64,000 nt of DNA from Torymus aiolomorphi (GCA_036365515.1 CM070876.1:40987195-41051194); one strand, 5' to 3'. Positions 11,701-22,109 are shown, counted from the stretch's first letter. Numbers and translations are program-made. Notes: generated from the letters alone by a model not told the origin.

Positions 11701-12804
11701 AATTAACATCAGAATAAAATAACCTTGAGCAGAGCAATCAGTTAATAACGTTAAAAAAATATTTAACGTAGTTATTTTGTGGTTTTTTTCTCTTATATAT
11801 GTAAATTAGAGACAACCAATTTTGACGATATTTTTCTTTATGAAAACAATGCTAAATCTAAAGAAATATTCTATATAATGTTGTATACAAATGAACGTAT
11901 ACGGAATTTATATTGTTAGGGTTTATCGTCGAGAGAAAATAATAAATTGTATTGACTCTGAAAGTCTTTGCTTCAACCCACTCGAAAGTAAAATTGAAGC
12001 AAAAGAATATGAACGCTACGCGCGTTCGAGTAAAATAGATAAGCAATACGCAAGGTATGTGAAATAGGCAAACTAATAATACGAGAGCCTCACGTATTAT
12101 CAGCAAGGCTAAAATAGCAATTGGGCAATAAGTAAAGCAAGGGGTAAATATATGTAAGGCAAATAATGTTTGGCGAGAGACGAGAAGTGCGTGGCGCAGG
12201 CCCCTACTTAAGCACGTGGGGTGATGTTTTTCATTGAAGGTTGCGCGCTTGGCGCTTGCCATCTAGCGGTCACTTTGGGTACTACAATTCCGAACAAATG
12301 TGTAATTTTGACACATGATCAATAATTTTAAATCAATTTTTATAATTTTAATTATGTTTTAAATAGTTTTTATAACAAATAGTTTCAAGTATTTTTTATC
12401 TTTAGTCATTTTAATTAAAAATTTTTTAAATTAACTGAGCTATTTATACAGTGTGTTAATTAAACGGAAAAAACGAAAAAGTGGCATTATTCGGAGAGCC
12501 ACTGACCAAAATATCTGTAAAGTTGAGAAAAGGGAAGCATCAAAACAATCATTAGTTATTAAATGTACAAAATTTTCAATAATTGAGCTCTAGAAATCGA
12601 TTATGTACCATATATAAGTGACCGACTCTGCCTATCATGAGGGCACTATACTTAAAACAAAAAAATGAGCATAACTTACGAAACCGATCAGCTAGGATTT
12701 CCATTTTTACAGATTTTGAATCTCCAGATGATACAGAAACTTTCTGCGTTAGCCGATTTTGGGCACATTTTGGGTCAACTTTTCCTTTCTTTAAGCTCAC
12801 CGTG
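8786..12804 (-). mobile_element. CACGGTG-ended DNA transposon, Chapaev/CMC- or Transib-like
   Basis: The ends are CACGGTGGGCTTGAAG (8786) and the reverse complement of CTTTAAGCTCACCGTG (12804). The terminal inverted repeats are ~335 bp (8786-9125, 12465-12804). The target duplication is 4 bp, GCAC (8782-8785 and 12805-12808). Removing the element plus one GCAC restores a continuous gag frame, which confirms both the ends and the duplication length. CAC termini with 4-bp duplications fit Chapaev in the CMC group; the tip also resembles the RAG/Transib heptamer, but those elements give 5-bp duplications. It encodes one degraded transposase on the minus strand. 11650-12465 is AT-rich upstream sequence with no other gene seen. 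Confidence 0.8.
9401..11642 (-). pseudogene. Transposase of the CACGGTG-ended element
   Basis: About 740 codons, read from 11642 to 9401 in four open segments: 11642-10824, 10776-10573, 10521-10027 and 9958-9401. The breaks are a frameshift near 10830, an in-frame TAA at 10573-10575, a frameshift near 10035, and a TAA just before KCVIPELHVLQ. The N-terminus has paired-cysteine motifs (CKSC, CDCYIC, CGKC), probably zinc-binding. The central part has VKVMADGGQGFF and FVADFKLLLIVNG followed by YPCPYC. The C-terminal part has LQGFVNHLFWKGL, HGDAFEGNACRKLL and GLGFWSEQSGE. Asp residues followed by a CxxC insert and a late Glu fit an RNase H-like DDE transposase. I do not recognise the exact family; Chapaev-like is the best fit. 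Confidence 0.65.
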
Positions 12805-12808
12805 GCAC

Positions 12809-13792
12809 GACCTCCTGCACAACTAACAGGGAAAATATCCTAAAATTGCACAAAGCCATGAAACAGATGCAGGAGCAATTCTCCACTATGGAAGAAAAAA
12901 TTCCCCTGCTAGAAAATGAAAACGATCAATTTATTGATCGAGAGGCGCAAATGCGTCGCATAAATAACGAGCTACGTGACGAAATAGACACGCTCAAAAA
13001 CACTTCCCGTCTATCATGCATTACGATGCAAGAGACTCCAAGGAGTGTCAAATTACAGCTACCCAAATTCAGTGGGGCTGAAAAAGATAGACCGATAAAG
13101 TTCTTATCGGTACTTAAAAAATTTATGCAAGCCACAAAGCCTGACACGACCAATTTACAGTGCCTCATCGCACAAGCATTGGAAGATGCAGCGAAGGACT
13201 GGTGGTATCTTGTGGAAAGCAAAGTGGAGTCCCTCGAGGACTTTGAAATACATTTCAAAACTCGCTTTTGGAATTCCTCCATGCAGAGAAATGCACGGAG
13301 GAAAATCGAACTCGCCCAAGACTCTCCTTCGGGAAAATACACCCGAGTGCAATATGCGACGTACATTCTCGGCCTTGCCAGTGAATTGGACGTCGATTAT
13401 GACGAAGTGGATATTATCCACAAGTTAATAGAGCACTTCGAGAGAGAGAGGTACGCCATGCCTTAGGGCGTGACGTAACTAACACAGAGTTACTCTTCAA
13501 AATTCTTTCCGACTTTGATTTCGACAAAGAGAAATCGGAAAAAAACACAATGCCACGTCCAACAGGATCAGCGCATAAGGCCGGGGCACCCCAACGACCT
13601 TCTCACGTAAACGTAAGAAAGATTGAGGTAACCCCAGAAAAGGAGGCAAAAAAGCCCCCGAAACCAAAAAACCAAACCTCCAGAAATAAAATGGAGAAAA
13701 CCAACGATAACTCCGAAATCGACGTGTTACACATCGAATTGAATGAGGACCCCAGCAATCATGCTTGTTTAACTCAGGAAAACGGTATTTAG
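12809..13792 (+). pseudogene. Gypsy gag, 3' portion
   Basis: It continues the gag frame cut at 8785. It has a coiled coil (MQEQFSTMEEKIPLLENEND), then a capsid-like region with LPKFSGAEKDRPIKFL, LIAQALEDAAKDWW and FKTRFW, the pattern of the retrotransposon gag core (Retrotrans_gag-type). A one-base shift near 13460 moves the frame to 13464-13792, giving a basic, Pro/Lys-rich tail (TPEKEAKKPPKPKNQ). No CCHC zinc knuckle is visible in what remains. Confidence 0.8.
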
Positions 13793-13832
13793 TTGCACCC
13801 AGGACCTCGGATAAAACAGAAAAAATTGAGCT

Positions 13833-14360
13833 GTGTGCAACTACACTAAAAACTTAGAGGAGAATGACGATGATCCACGTCAAGACTTGTTGCACGACGT
13901 GGAAGGCTCCGCCGTCAACCAATCACTTTTGCGATGCCCCGAATTAACAATTTTAATAGAGAGCATCGAGGTCAAAGCATTGCTTGACACTGGAAGCGAG
14001 ATCACGTGCATCTCCCAAGAGTTTTATGAAATACATGCAAATGTGTTCAAGAGCAAACCCACCTTCCCCATTTGTGAAAAGGTAGTAAAGGGCGCTACGG
14101 GTGATAAAATAACTCGTTTAAAACGCCAGGTTTTACTAGACGTGAAATTCGGAAGCAGTACAGTGTCTTTGATTTTCATAGTCGTACCTAAACTTATTAA
14201 AGAATACATTCTGGGTTATGACTTCCAAAAAGGTCTTAAGATGCTCATCGACACCAGTCATGAGGAGATTTATATAACCATAAATCAAATCGATGAAAAT
14301 ATTTCTTATAAAGAAACAACATTGGACAAAAATAACTTTGTCATTACGGATCGTTTATGA
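13833..14360 (+). CDS. Gypsy aspartic protease domain
   Basis: 175 residues containing ALLDTGSEITCIS, the catalytic retropepsin motif (D[ST]G), near residues 49-61, then a downstream hydrophobic strand and the ILGYDF segment (the counterpart of ILG.D). It processes the Gag-Pol polyprotein. It overlaps the reverse transcriptase frame by 68 bases in another phase; the transition YDEANEQ suggests the two were one pol frame, now shifted. No internal stop. Confidence 0.85.
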   Translation: MCNYTKNLEENDDDPRQDLLHDVEGSAVNQSLLRCPELTILIESIEVKALLDTGSEITCISQEFYEIHANVFKSKPTFPICEKVVKGATGDKITRLKRQVLLDVKFGSSTVSLIFIVVPKLIKEYILGYDFQKGLKMLIDTSHEEIYITINQIDENISYKETTLDKNNFVITDRL

Positions 14361-16098
14361 TGAGGCCAACGAACAAACCCGTGATCCATCAGCAGTCGAC
14401 TTCGATTCCGAATCATTTGAGCAACTAACCGACTCAGAGATCGATCGAAAAGTCAATGACTGTCACAATCTTTGCTCCAAAGAAAAAATTATTTTTGTTG
14501 ATTTATTGCGAAAGTACCGAAGCGTCTTTCGTAAAAAGCCTGGGACGTTTACAACCTACACGCATAAACTTACATTAAAGGACGACCAACCGTTTTATGT
14601 AAAACCCTATCCAATCCCAATGAACTTTAAAGATAAAGCGCGGGAGGAAGTGGAAAAAATGCTCAAATTAAACATTGTAAGGCACTCAACGAGTCCCTAC
14701 ATAAACCCGGTGGCCGTAGTCTCAAAAAGCGACGATTCGGTGCACCTGTGCCTAGATGCACAAAAACTAAATGCCAAACTTTATAAAGATCACGAATCGC
14801 CTTCAAGCATCGAATCGATCTTTCAAAAGTGCAAAAATATTCAATTTATGTCCACAATGGATATAACGAGTAGCTTCTGGCAAGTCTCGCTTGATGAAGA
14901 CAGTCTTAAATACATGGCTTTCATAGTTGACAATAAGGTTATGGAGTTCAATGTGGTTCCATTTGGCCTGTCAACTAGTAGCGCAGCACTTATCCGTGCA
15001 CTCGATTTTGCAATTGGTGATTTACATGAATTTGTCATTCCATTCGTCGATGATCTGCTTTGCATTTCCACAACGTTTGAGGACCATATCATGCACCTAG
15101 CAAAGCTTTTTTATAAAGCAATAAATTGCAACTTCACACTTAACTTCAAAAAATCAAACTTCTTCCGAGAAGAAGTGACGTTCTTGGGACATATCCTTAT
15201 TAAAGATGGAATTCGCCCACATCCTGACAAAATATCAGTAATTGTGAATTTCAAAGAACCTAAAAACGTACCACAGCTGCAAAGTTTTCTTGGTTTTCTG
15301 AATTTCTTCGCGAAATTCGGCAGGCTCTATGCTCATGAGACCATCCCCCTACTCAGCCTCCTAAAAAAGGGTGCAGAGTATGTGTGGAATGATGAAATGA
15401 AGAAAACATTTCGGCGTCTCAAGTGGCTATTTGCCGAAAACCTGGTACTTAAATTTGCGGACCCAACCAAACCTTATATTTTAACTACCGATGCAAGCGC
15501 GTATGCTATCGGCGCAATGCTTTCGCAATTAAATAATGACGGAGATGAAGAAGTTGTCATTTTCGTCTCACGTACACTCAAGGGATCTGAAATTTATTAT
15601 TTCACTACGGAAAAGGAAATGCTCGCCGTGGTGTGGGTTCTCAATAAGCTAGACACATACCTCCGGGGGGCCGTAGGCATCACGATCCGCATTGATCATG
15701 AAGCACTCATCTTCCTCCGTAGCTGTCGCTATGGGAATGCGCGTTTGCGTCGCTGGGCCCTGGCTATTCAGGACTACGACTTAACGCTGGAACATATCCC
15801 TGGTAAAAGAAACGTCGTTGCCGACTACCTAAGCCGAAATATAGACGACGAATTATTAGTCCAGAGAAAGGAAGAAATTCTCGTGGCCTCTATTCTCAGT
15901 GAAAAAGGAAGCCAAGCGCTACGAGATCTCTTCACCAATCTAAGAAATCTACAAGTCAACGATGACCGGTGCAAGTTGATTTCACCACCTTGGACACAAC
16001 CAAAGTCACTGACGAAACACGTTATCGTATTATTGATGACTTACTATGCAAAAAAGGCCCGAGGGGTGCCTATAAAATCATTCTTCCTAAAGCAGTAG
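14293..16098 (+). CDS. Gypsy reverse transcriptase and RNase H
   Basis: 601 codons open. The reverse transcriptase contains LDAQKLNAK, STMDITSSFWQVSL (first catalytic Asp), VPFGLSTSSAAL and FVDDLL (about residues 250-255, the YxDD box with Phe). A connection domain follows (FLGHILIKDGIRPHPDKI, LQSFLGFLNFFAKF), then an RNase H with TTDASAYAIGAMLSQ and TTEKEMLAVVWVLNKL, and the tether HIPGKRNVVADYLSR. It would copy element RNA into DNA in cytoplasmic particles. The true upstream limit lies around 14350, where the protease frame joins. The frame shifts into integrase between 15969 and 16098. Confidence 0.9.
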   Translation: MKIFLIKKQHWTKITLSLRIVYDEANEQTRDPSAVDFDSESFEQLTDSEIDRKVNDCHNLCSKEKIIFVDLLRKYRSVFRKKPGTFTTYTHKLTLKDDQPFYVKPYPIPMNFKDKAREEVEKMLKLNIVRHSTSPYINPVAVVSKSDDSVHLCLDAQKLNAKLYKDHESPSSIESIFQKCKNIQFMSTMDITSSFWQVSLDEDSLKYMAFIVDNKVMEFNVVPFGLSTSSAALIRALDFAIGDLHEFVIPFVDDLLCISTTFEDHIMHLAKLFYKAINCNFTLNFKKSNFFREEVTFLGHILIKDGIRPHPDKISVIVNFKEPKNVPQLQSFLGFLNFFAKFGRLYAHETIPLLSLLKKGAEYVWNDEMKKTFRRLKWLFAENLVLKFADPTKPYILTTDASAYAIGAMLSQLNNDGDEEVVIFVSRTLKGSEIYYFTTEKEMLAVVWVLNKLDTYLRGAVGITIRIDHEALIFLRSCRYGNARLRRWALAIQDYDLTLEHIPGKRNVVADYLSRNIDDELLVQRKEEILVASILSEKGSQALRDLFTNLRNLQVNDDRCKLISPPWTQPKSLTKHVIVLLMTYYAKKARGVPIKSFFLKQ

Positions 16099-16966
16099 CG
16101 AGGGTTCTGATTTTAGAAATCCATGAAGCCTACGCACACATCGGCAAGAAAAAGGTACAAAAAATGATCGAAGAAGACTTTTTTGTGTACCGGCTTCGAC
16201 CCTTACTCTCGGAGATATTGCTAACTTGTGACACCTGTCAGCGATCAAAGCATTTCACCAATAAACTCCAGCCTCTGATGCAACCTATTTTAACGGACCA
16301 TCCCGGTGAATTATTGTCCATTGACTTTTATGGACCTTTGCCCACGTCCACAGGTGGAGTAAAATACTTGCTGACCACGATAGATGTATTTAGCAAATTT
16401 GTGGGCATCTATTCCATAAAGAAGGCCAATACTGCCACGGTGATAAAGAAAATTATCCAGGAGTACATACCAGCCTATGGTAAACCCTCTAAGATCATTT
16501 GCGATCACGGCACGCAGTTTATATCTAAACTTTGGTCAAGAAAATTAAGCGAGGAAAACATCACCCTGATCTTTTCCTCAATTCGCCATCCACAGAGTAA
16601 TATCGTGGAGTGTGTGCATCGTGAGCTTGGCCGCTTTTTCCGCACATTAATTGCAGACCGACACACGAAATGGGCGAACTACGTGCCCATCATACAATCA
16701 ATTATTAACGAGACATACCACGGAACAACCGAAAAAACACCCTAGGAACTGCATTACCAGACACGGCCCGAAAGAATATGGAAAGATTGGATACAGCTAC
16801 CCGAAACAGAGCCAACCTCGCTAGAAGAAAGAATTTTTCTCGCCCGCGATACGATGCATCGCAGATTTAAAACACGAGCTCAAAGAGCAAACGAAAACAT
16901 CAAGCACTTCCAGTTTAAAGTTGGAGATGCAGTTCTCGTACGCGCAAACAATGTCTCATCCGAAAA
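15969..16966 (+). pseudogene. Gypsy integrase, C-terminally truncated
   Basis: The frame 15969-16742 has the HHCC zinc-binding segment (H...HIGKKKVQKM ... CDTCQRSKH) and the catalytic core: SIDFYGPL (first Asp), CDHGTQF (second Asp) and HPQSNIVECVHRELGR (Glu), a DD35E core. A TAG at 16743 interrupts the frame. The same phase then continues to about 16966 (FKVGDAVLVRAN, the start of the SH3-like C-terminal domain), where the element is cut off by the host TTAA element's inverted repeat. The truncation, stop and frameshift make it inactive. Confidence 0.87.
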
Positions 16967-17097
16967 TTTATAATACATTGACTATTTCTATCATTTTAAA
17001 TAAATAAATCACATTTTAACTATGGTTTTTTTAATTTTAGGTATCCTCTTCATTTACCACTGCTTTGACTAGGGAACTCATGAAAGAACCATCTTAA

Positions 17098-17340
17098 CAT
17101 TTGTACAATATACAAAGGTTTTCACGTCACTGATCACGAACTTACTATCAGACTTCGAAATTCAAAATGGCGGATCCAATATGGCGATTGAAAGTTCGGA
17201 AAAGCTTAGATTTTACTGAAAATTGGTGAACAGGAGTTTTCGAGGTCGCTGAGCAAGATTTTGCTATTATACTTTCGAAATTCAAAATAGCGAGTCCAAT
17301 AAGACGGTGAAAAGTTTGAAAAAAGCTCAAATTATATAGA
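17098..17340 (+). repeat. ~120-bp satellite, right-hand continuation
   Basis: About two units of the satellite seen at 4838-6716, same orientation, including ATTCAAAATGGCGGATCCAA. It flanks the right end of the TTAA composite. 17341-17454 is AT-rich with nothing recognised. Confidence 0.83.
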
Positions 17341-17531
17341 TAAAGTGTAACAATTTTTTTTTTTCGTTTGGTAGTAAACTTATTAAACGCACTTTTATTC
17401 GTAAAATTGTAAAAGATTTATCTAAGTACAAAATATGTAAGGTATTTTAATTTATGTTGGAAGATTGATCGGAATGGTCCAGCTGTCAAGGTGGTTTTAA
17501 ATGAACAAAAACCAATAGTTAACTTGCCGAC

Positions 17532-17561
17532 GTTTCGGGTATTTTGTATGCCCCTCTTCTG
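17532..17561 (-). ncRNA. Diverged hammerhead-like motif, PLE family 1 (left)
   Basis: Reading minus: CAGAAGA, then GGGGCAT-loop-ACCC, then GAAAC. The hammerhead core needs CUGANGA and GAAA; the second base is A here, so the core looks decayed. Stem II still pairs weakly. Confidence 0.4.
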
Positions 17562-17986
17562 GGCTGTTTATTAAAAATAAACAATATTTATTAAAATATA
17601 CATAATTACATAATTACAATCAAGTCGATTTTACAACGCAATATACTGATGTACTTACAGATTACATTTTTCAAAAACGTGTTCTATGCAGTGGTAACTG
17701 CCAGTCAACGGGAAAACATTTAATCAATCTCGGCATTATATACCAAAAGTTTTACGTGTGTACGTATAAAAGTGTGAAAACCAATAGCAAGTTACAGAGG
17801 TGGGGCGCAAGTCAAAACGCATAGTCGAGCGTGTATACTGTGTAAGTATTAGGAGCACATAGATGTATAGTGGCAGTTATCATTGCGTTAGACTAAGTAT
17901 ATACTACATACAGTCTATACTACTATACATCTACACACAACCATACACATACATAAACGTACGTAGTTCTCCATTTTTATGTTCTC

Positions 17987-18202
17987 CTAATACTGATTCC
18001 TCGCGTTAGCTTCTGTTACATAACGTTTGTAGTCCTCATTTAATTTCATAGTGTTGGTCATCTTATTAACAAATTCCTTTTGTGAATGTATATAAAACAT
18101 TTCCGATAAAAGTCTACTATCCAGTCGGCTCTCTTTATCTCATATTTTTACTTTATTAAAATTGATATTATGGTTTAAAACTGTTTTGGTCAATTCTGAC
18201 CA
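17987..18202 (-). pseudogene. PLE family 2 GIY-YIG endonuclease C-terminus
   Basis: The minus strand reads a 3'-terminal PLE segment: WSELTKTVLNHNINFNKVKI, a TGA stop, then DKESRLDSRLLSEMFYIH and SQKEFVNKM, ending at TAG (17987-17989). The LDSRLLSEMFYIHSQ block aligns with the conserved Penelope endonuclease tail seen in five other copies here (for example QKRLLSEMLHIHSQ at 25523). The in-frame stop and lack of the upstream GIY-YIG motif make it a dead fragment. Its hammerhead-bearing terminal repeat lies just upstream. Confidence 0.75.
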
Positions 18203-18254
18203 GATCCGTTGGGAGCAGGAAAGAAAATAGACTACGATGTCAAGTAGTTGCAAC

Positions 18255-18285
18255 GTTTCGTCGACGGGTTTGTCGACCTCTTCAG
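18255..18285 (-). ncRNA. Hammerhead ribozyme core, PLE family 2
   Basis: Minus strand: CTGAAGA, stem II GTCGAC/GTCGAC around an AAACCC loop, then GAAAC. The core residues match the hammerhead consensus. Stems I and III are not resolved by eye. Confidence 0.55.
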
Positions 18286-18435
18286 GCTTTATTAAAAACA
18301 TAATATAATTAACAGAACGAGCTCACACTAGTCTTAACTTACAATGGTTGGAAAAATTTTTTAAAAATGCGAAACGAATTACCTAAGTTATCGCACAGCG
18401 ATTCGTCGAGTAATGTGAAAGTACGTAGCAACATG

Positions 18436-18469
<34 letters not shown>

Positions 18470-19475
18470 TGTAACGGGCTAAAAGCTGTTCGGTGCGCTA
18501 TATTCAACGCGGACTTGCCGATGAACGGCGCAGCAATTGACAGGCGCGAGCACTTACTCGTGCCAACCCTCGATGATTAGCGGCCCGTCAGCTCCGTGCT
18601 GTTGCTCGCCGTCGGCTGCTTTCAGCAGCAGCCGAGCCTTTTCGCTCCGTTACAACGCGCGACTTCGTCATCGCGCTCTCTCTCGAGCGTGCTGCCCCAG
18701 CTGCTCAGTTATCACGCGAGTACTACGTACTCGCGACCGCGGAGGCCGGCGGTATTCTTCACCGTGCCACCGAATAGGGAATTGAAATTAGAATGCGGGA
18801 AATAATATGCGAACAAGTAAAAAGCAAGTTAACTTTAATATAAAAGAATTTCTTCTTACTGCCCCTGAAGGCCATCCGCAAATTACATTCGCTTATTACG
18901 ACGCGTGCTATTAGTACGCGCCGGTTCGGGTGGTGCGCCCGCGCACGCGAAGTACGTGTGTGCTCTGCCGCACATACGTACGCGCAAAAGCGGCTCGCGC
19001 CGACTCGGCCGATCGCCGCGCACGATCGGCGCTCACGCGCGCGTCGGCAGCCTCGCTCGCTCGCCCGTCTCCGCTTCCTGGGCGCTCGTCGTCCGCGGGG
19101 GAAGCGCGCGCTCGCCTGGCCAGGACTTACCTCCTCAGTAGTCTCGGCGTGGAGGCGGGCGCCGGTGCTGGCTTGCACACCCCTTGCGTCTCTCTTTCTC
19201 TCTCTCTCGGCCGCGGGGCTCTCGCACTCGCTCCCGCGAGTCGGCTCGGCCGTAGCTGGCTTCGGCCGCGATGCTCCCTCTCGCTCTCTCTCACTTGCAC
19301 TCTCGGCCGTGGTTGAGCGTAGCTCTCTCTCCCTCTCTCTCAGCCACGAGGGAACGCGGCTCTCGGCGCCGTGCTGCGTCTCTCTCCTTCGCTGCACTCT
19401 CGGACCGCTCACTCGCTGTCTCTCCCTCTCGTGCACTACACTGCACTGGCTGCCATGATCCTCGTGCACTACACT

Positions 19476-19567
<92 letters not shown>

Positions 19568-19961
19568 AAGTCTTCGCGCACGGAAATCGAGCAGCTGCCT
19601 AAGCTACGGCAGAAGCGATACTGCCGGGCTCTGTCTCTCGCTCTCCTTCCCCCTCGCGCAAGGTTGTCGCGAGTTTTCATTTCGGGCTCATTGTGTGTCG
19701 TAGTTGCGCTCGGTACTTTTCGCACAGCTATACGTGCGAGCAACTACACACACACACACGTAAGCCCCCGGAGAAATACGAGGACAAGCCCGACTCTGTT
19801 TGCGAGTCCTTATGCCGCAATTGTCGGCCTTGCCTTCTCCAAGGCCGCTGTATGTTTATGTTTTCGGTCAACTACCTGTGTGTATACCGTGCGTCGGAGA
19901 TCGGCTCGATCCGAGCTCCGTGTTCGCGCACATACACACACACAGACGCGCCTGCCGTTAC
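18470..19961. mobile_element. GC-rich LTR-like insertion within (TA)n
   Basis: 1.49 kb, strongly GC-rich against AT-rich surroundings. It starts TGTAACGGGC and ends GCCGTTAC, an inverted GTAACGG/CCGTTAC pair, and sits inside a (TA)n tract, so any target duplication is hidden. It contains pyrimidine-rich CTCTCT sequence with (TC)n at 19479-19565. The open Ser/Leu/Arg frames on both strands follow from composition and contain no domain. A solo LTR resembling the TGTGACG...CGTTACA block at 36175-38135 is the best reading. Confidence 0.5.
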
Positions 19962-21134
19962 TATATATATATATATAAGATAAAAAATAATATTTGAAAA
20001 AGGTTATAAATATTGAATGGTATTAAAATTAATGTTATTTAAATAATTAATAAGAAGTAATAATAATAATAATATTAAAATAATTATAAAAATTTATTTA
20101 TTTTACGTTAAAAACTAAAAATACCTGATAACTCAAAAGATTGTGGAAATTACTTTTGCTTTGCGAATTTATTTGCTGCAGTAATAAACTCAACTGTATA
20201 TCTTTAAAAATATTCGATTTTCCAAAAAATTAAAAATATTTTTATCCGCGTCCATGAGATGGCGCCTCTTATCGATCAAATTTATGTTACAGGTTTTTTA
20301 TCGACTGAACGTGAACATCATAATATAAGCTACTGCTAAAGGCTAACGGTTATCAGCGATTAGTTTATTGAAGAGAATCAATGTATTGAAAAGTTGCACA
20401 AAATTTACAAAACAAAAATACTATCACTGTTGCAGAATTTACCAGATAAGTTTGAGTAACCTCAAAAGTTTTTGGGGAATTTATTTAACATTTAATACCT
20501 TAGATTTTTGTAAAAAAATAGATTCTTTGTGTCTTTTTTTTTATTCTTTTCAGAACACAGAAGTCATCTGGATCATAGATTTCATCTCGAATCAATATGT
20601 TAATCCAATAAGAAGTTTGTCGAGAAGCAATGTTTGTTGGATGTTGTGCTGTTAAATCATCAATCCTCTTGCTTATTCTCAACAATATCATATTATTTTC
20701 AATGTTTTATACAAGATTTTACAATAACAAATGCCCTTACATTAAGAGAAGAGGAACTCTGGCATTTGTTTCAACACTGTAGGTAAAATAAACAATATAA
20801 TAAAATATCCCAAGAAGCTGGATAAAATCAAGTATCAGTATAGTTTTTAAGTGAATTATGTCACTTAAGTTTTTATATTTTACATAATTTATGTATATTT
20901 TAATAATATAGTACATTGTATATATTTTTCTTGCAGCGTAAACAATGGACAATGGAAAAATAGGTTAAAATTTGTTAAATTTTTCCTGTTTTTTGAAATA
21001 TTAGAGTAGCTCTAACTTTTTTCAGGGAAGGCATTAGGGTCTACAACTGTACAGATGTTTATTGTGGTGTATTACAAGCAATCTCTGCAAGTTATTAGGA
21101 AATTGGGGTTCCGGAACTCAAGGCCTCTCCTAGT
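19962..21134. other. AT-rich DNA without recognised genes
   Basis: Nothing identified. A 63-codon minus-strand frame at 20500-20691 (RISKRIDDLTAQHPTNIASR) has no family I can name. The segment 20255-21120 is less repetitive than its surroundings and might include unannotated transcript sequence. Confidence 0.4.
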
Positions 21135-21467
21135 TAGTTTAACGCAACGATAACTGCCACTATACATCTATGTGCTCCTAATACTTATACAATATACACG
21201 CTCGACTATGCGTTTTGGCTTGCGCCCCACCTCTGTAACTTACTATTGGTTCCACACTTTTATACGTACACACGTAAAACTTTTCGTATATAATGCCGAG
21301 ATTGATTAAATGTTTTCCCGTTGACTGGCAGTTACCACTGCGTAGAACACGTTTTTGAAAAATGTAATCTGTAAGTACATCAGTATATTGCGTTGTGAAA
21401 TCGACTTGGTTGTAATTATGTAATTATGTATATTATAATAAATATTGTTTATTTTTAATAAAGAGGC

Positions 21468-21497
21468 CAGAAGAGGGGCATACAAAATGCCCGAAAC
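21468..21497 (+). ncRNA. Diverged hammerhead-like motif, PLE family 1 (right)
   Basis: CAGAAGA, stem II GGGGCAT/ATGCCC with an ACAAA loop, GAAAC. Stem II pairs better than in the left copy, but the core U is replaced by A as there. Confidence 0.45.
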
Positions 21498-22109
21498 GTC
21501 GGCAAGATAACTATTGGTTTTTGTTCATTTAAAACACCTTGACAGCTGGACCATCCCGATCAATCTTCCAACATTAGAAACTGTTGCTGTCATTCATCTC
21601 ATCAAACATCATTTTAATTTATCTTTTCATTGTTACATTTTTTGTATAAATTTTCAATTTAATTTCTATACATTATTTAAGTTTATTAATATATAACTAA
21701 CTTTTTATCGCAAATGTGACTGGGTCACAAGACCAAAAATAAAAAGGCTTATGACCAAACCTTTTTAAAAAAAGACGGCCTTTTTACATTTAAAAATTTT
21801 GAAATCCATTTTGGACGGTCTAAATTGTCACGGGACGGTCTAAAAGACGGTCGCATGACCGGTTGAAAAAAAACCGTCTTTACATCAATGAGTCAGAGAC
21901 AGCAACACAGACAGAGACAAATAAACTGAGAAAATTATAGAAAAAATTAAAAAATATTAATGCGCCTATGACGGTACCACAGTGATGGGATATATTATAA
22001 ATTACTGTATTAAAGTACATACTCAATTAAAAAATGAAATTTATTTGGGAAAATAGAAATATACACTAAATTTAACATATTACATTCTAGATTACAATTG
22101 ATACATTTT

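Larger units (their letters stand above)
7145..16966 (+). mobile_element. Gypsy (Ty3) retrotransposon, 3'-truncated and split
   Basis: Order: LTR, primer-binding site, gag, protease, reverse transcriptase-RNase H, integrase. This is the Ty3/Gypsy arrangement. The element ends abruptly inside the integrase C-terminal tail at ~16966, where it joins the inverted repeat of the host TTAA element. The 3' LTR is missing and no env is present. A 4.0-kb DNA transposon (8786-12804) splits gag. Several frameshifts and one stop make it non-functional. Confidence 0.88.
6719..17093. mobile_element. TTAA-flanked composite with 130-bp inverted repeats
   Basis: The left end GTTGGTTCTTTCATG (6719) and the reverse complement of the right end, GATGGTTCTTTCATG (17093), are each bordered by TTAA (6715-6718 and 17094-17097). 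The inverted repeat extends ~130 bp (6719-6849 against 16967-17093) with few mismatches. Satellite of the same orientation lies on both sides, so this is one insertion. TTAA duplication is the hallmark of piggyBac-type elements. No piggyBac transposase is seen; the interior is now a palindrome (6930-7144) and a truncated Gypsy element. The original element was probably a short MITE later expanded by the Gypsy insertion. Confidence 0.72.
17455..21580. mobile_element. Penelope-like family 1: inverted terminal repeats only
   Basis: 17455-17900 and 21135-21580 are reverse complements (~445 bp). Both contain the Penelope-type motif CCCGAAACGTCGGCAAG and a long shared block with CCCGTTGACTGGCAGTTACC. 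No family 1 reverse transcriptase lies between them. The 3.2 kb between holds fragments of another PLE, a GC-rich LTR-like block and AT-rich DNA. Either a PLE lost its coding part, or the arms are a divergent pair of solo terminal repeats. Confidence 0.65.

Noticed and set aside
11858..12262. 134-codon minus-strand hydrophobic frame
   Set aside because: Lies in the AT-rich upstream part of the CACGGTG element; no conserved motif, and composition explains the Leu/Phe content.
18537..19983. Several long Ser/Leu/Arg frames in the GC-rich block
   Set aside because: Open on both strands and in several phases because of composition; no domain and no sensible start.
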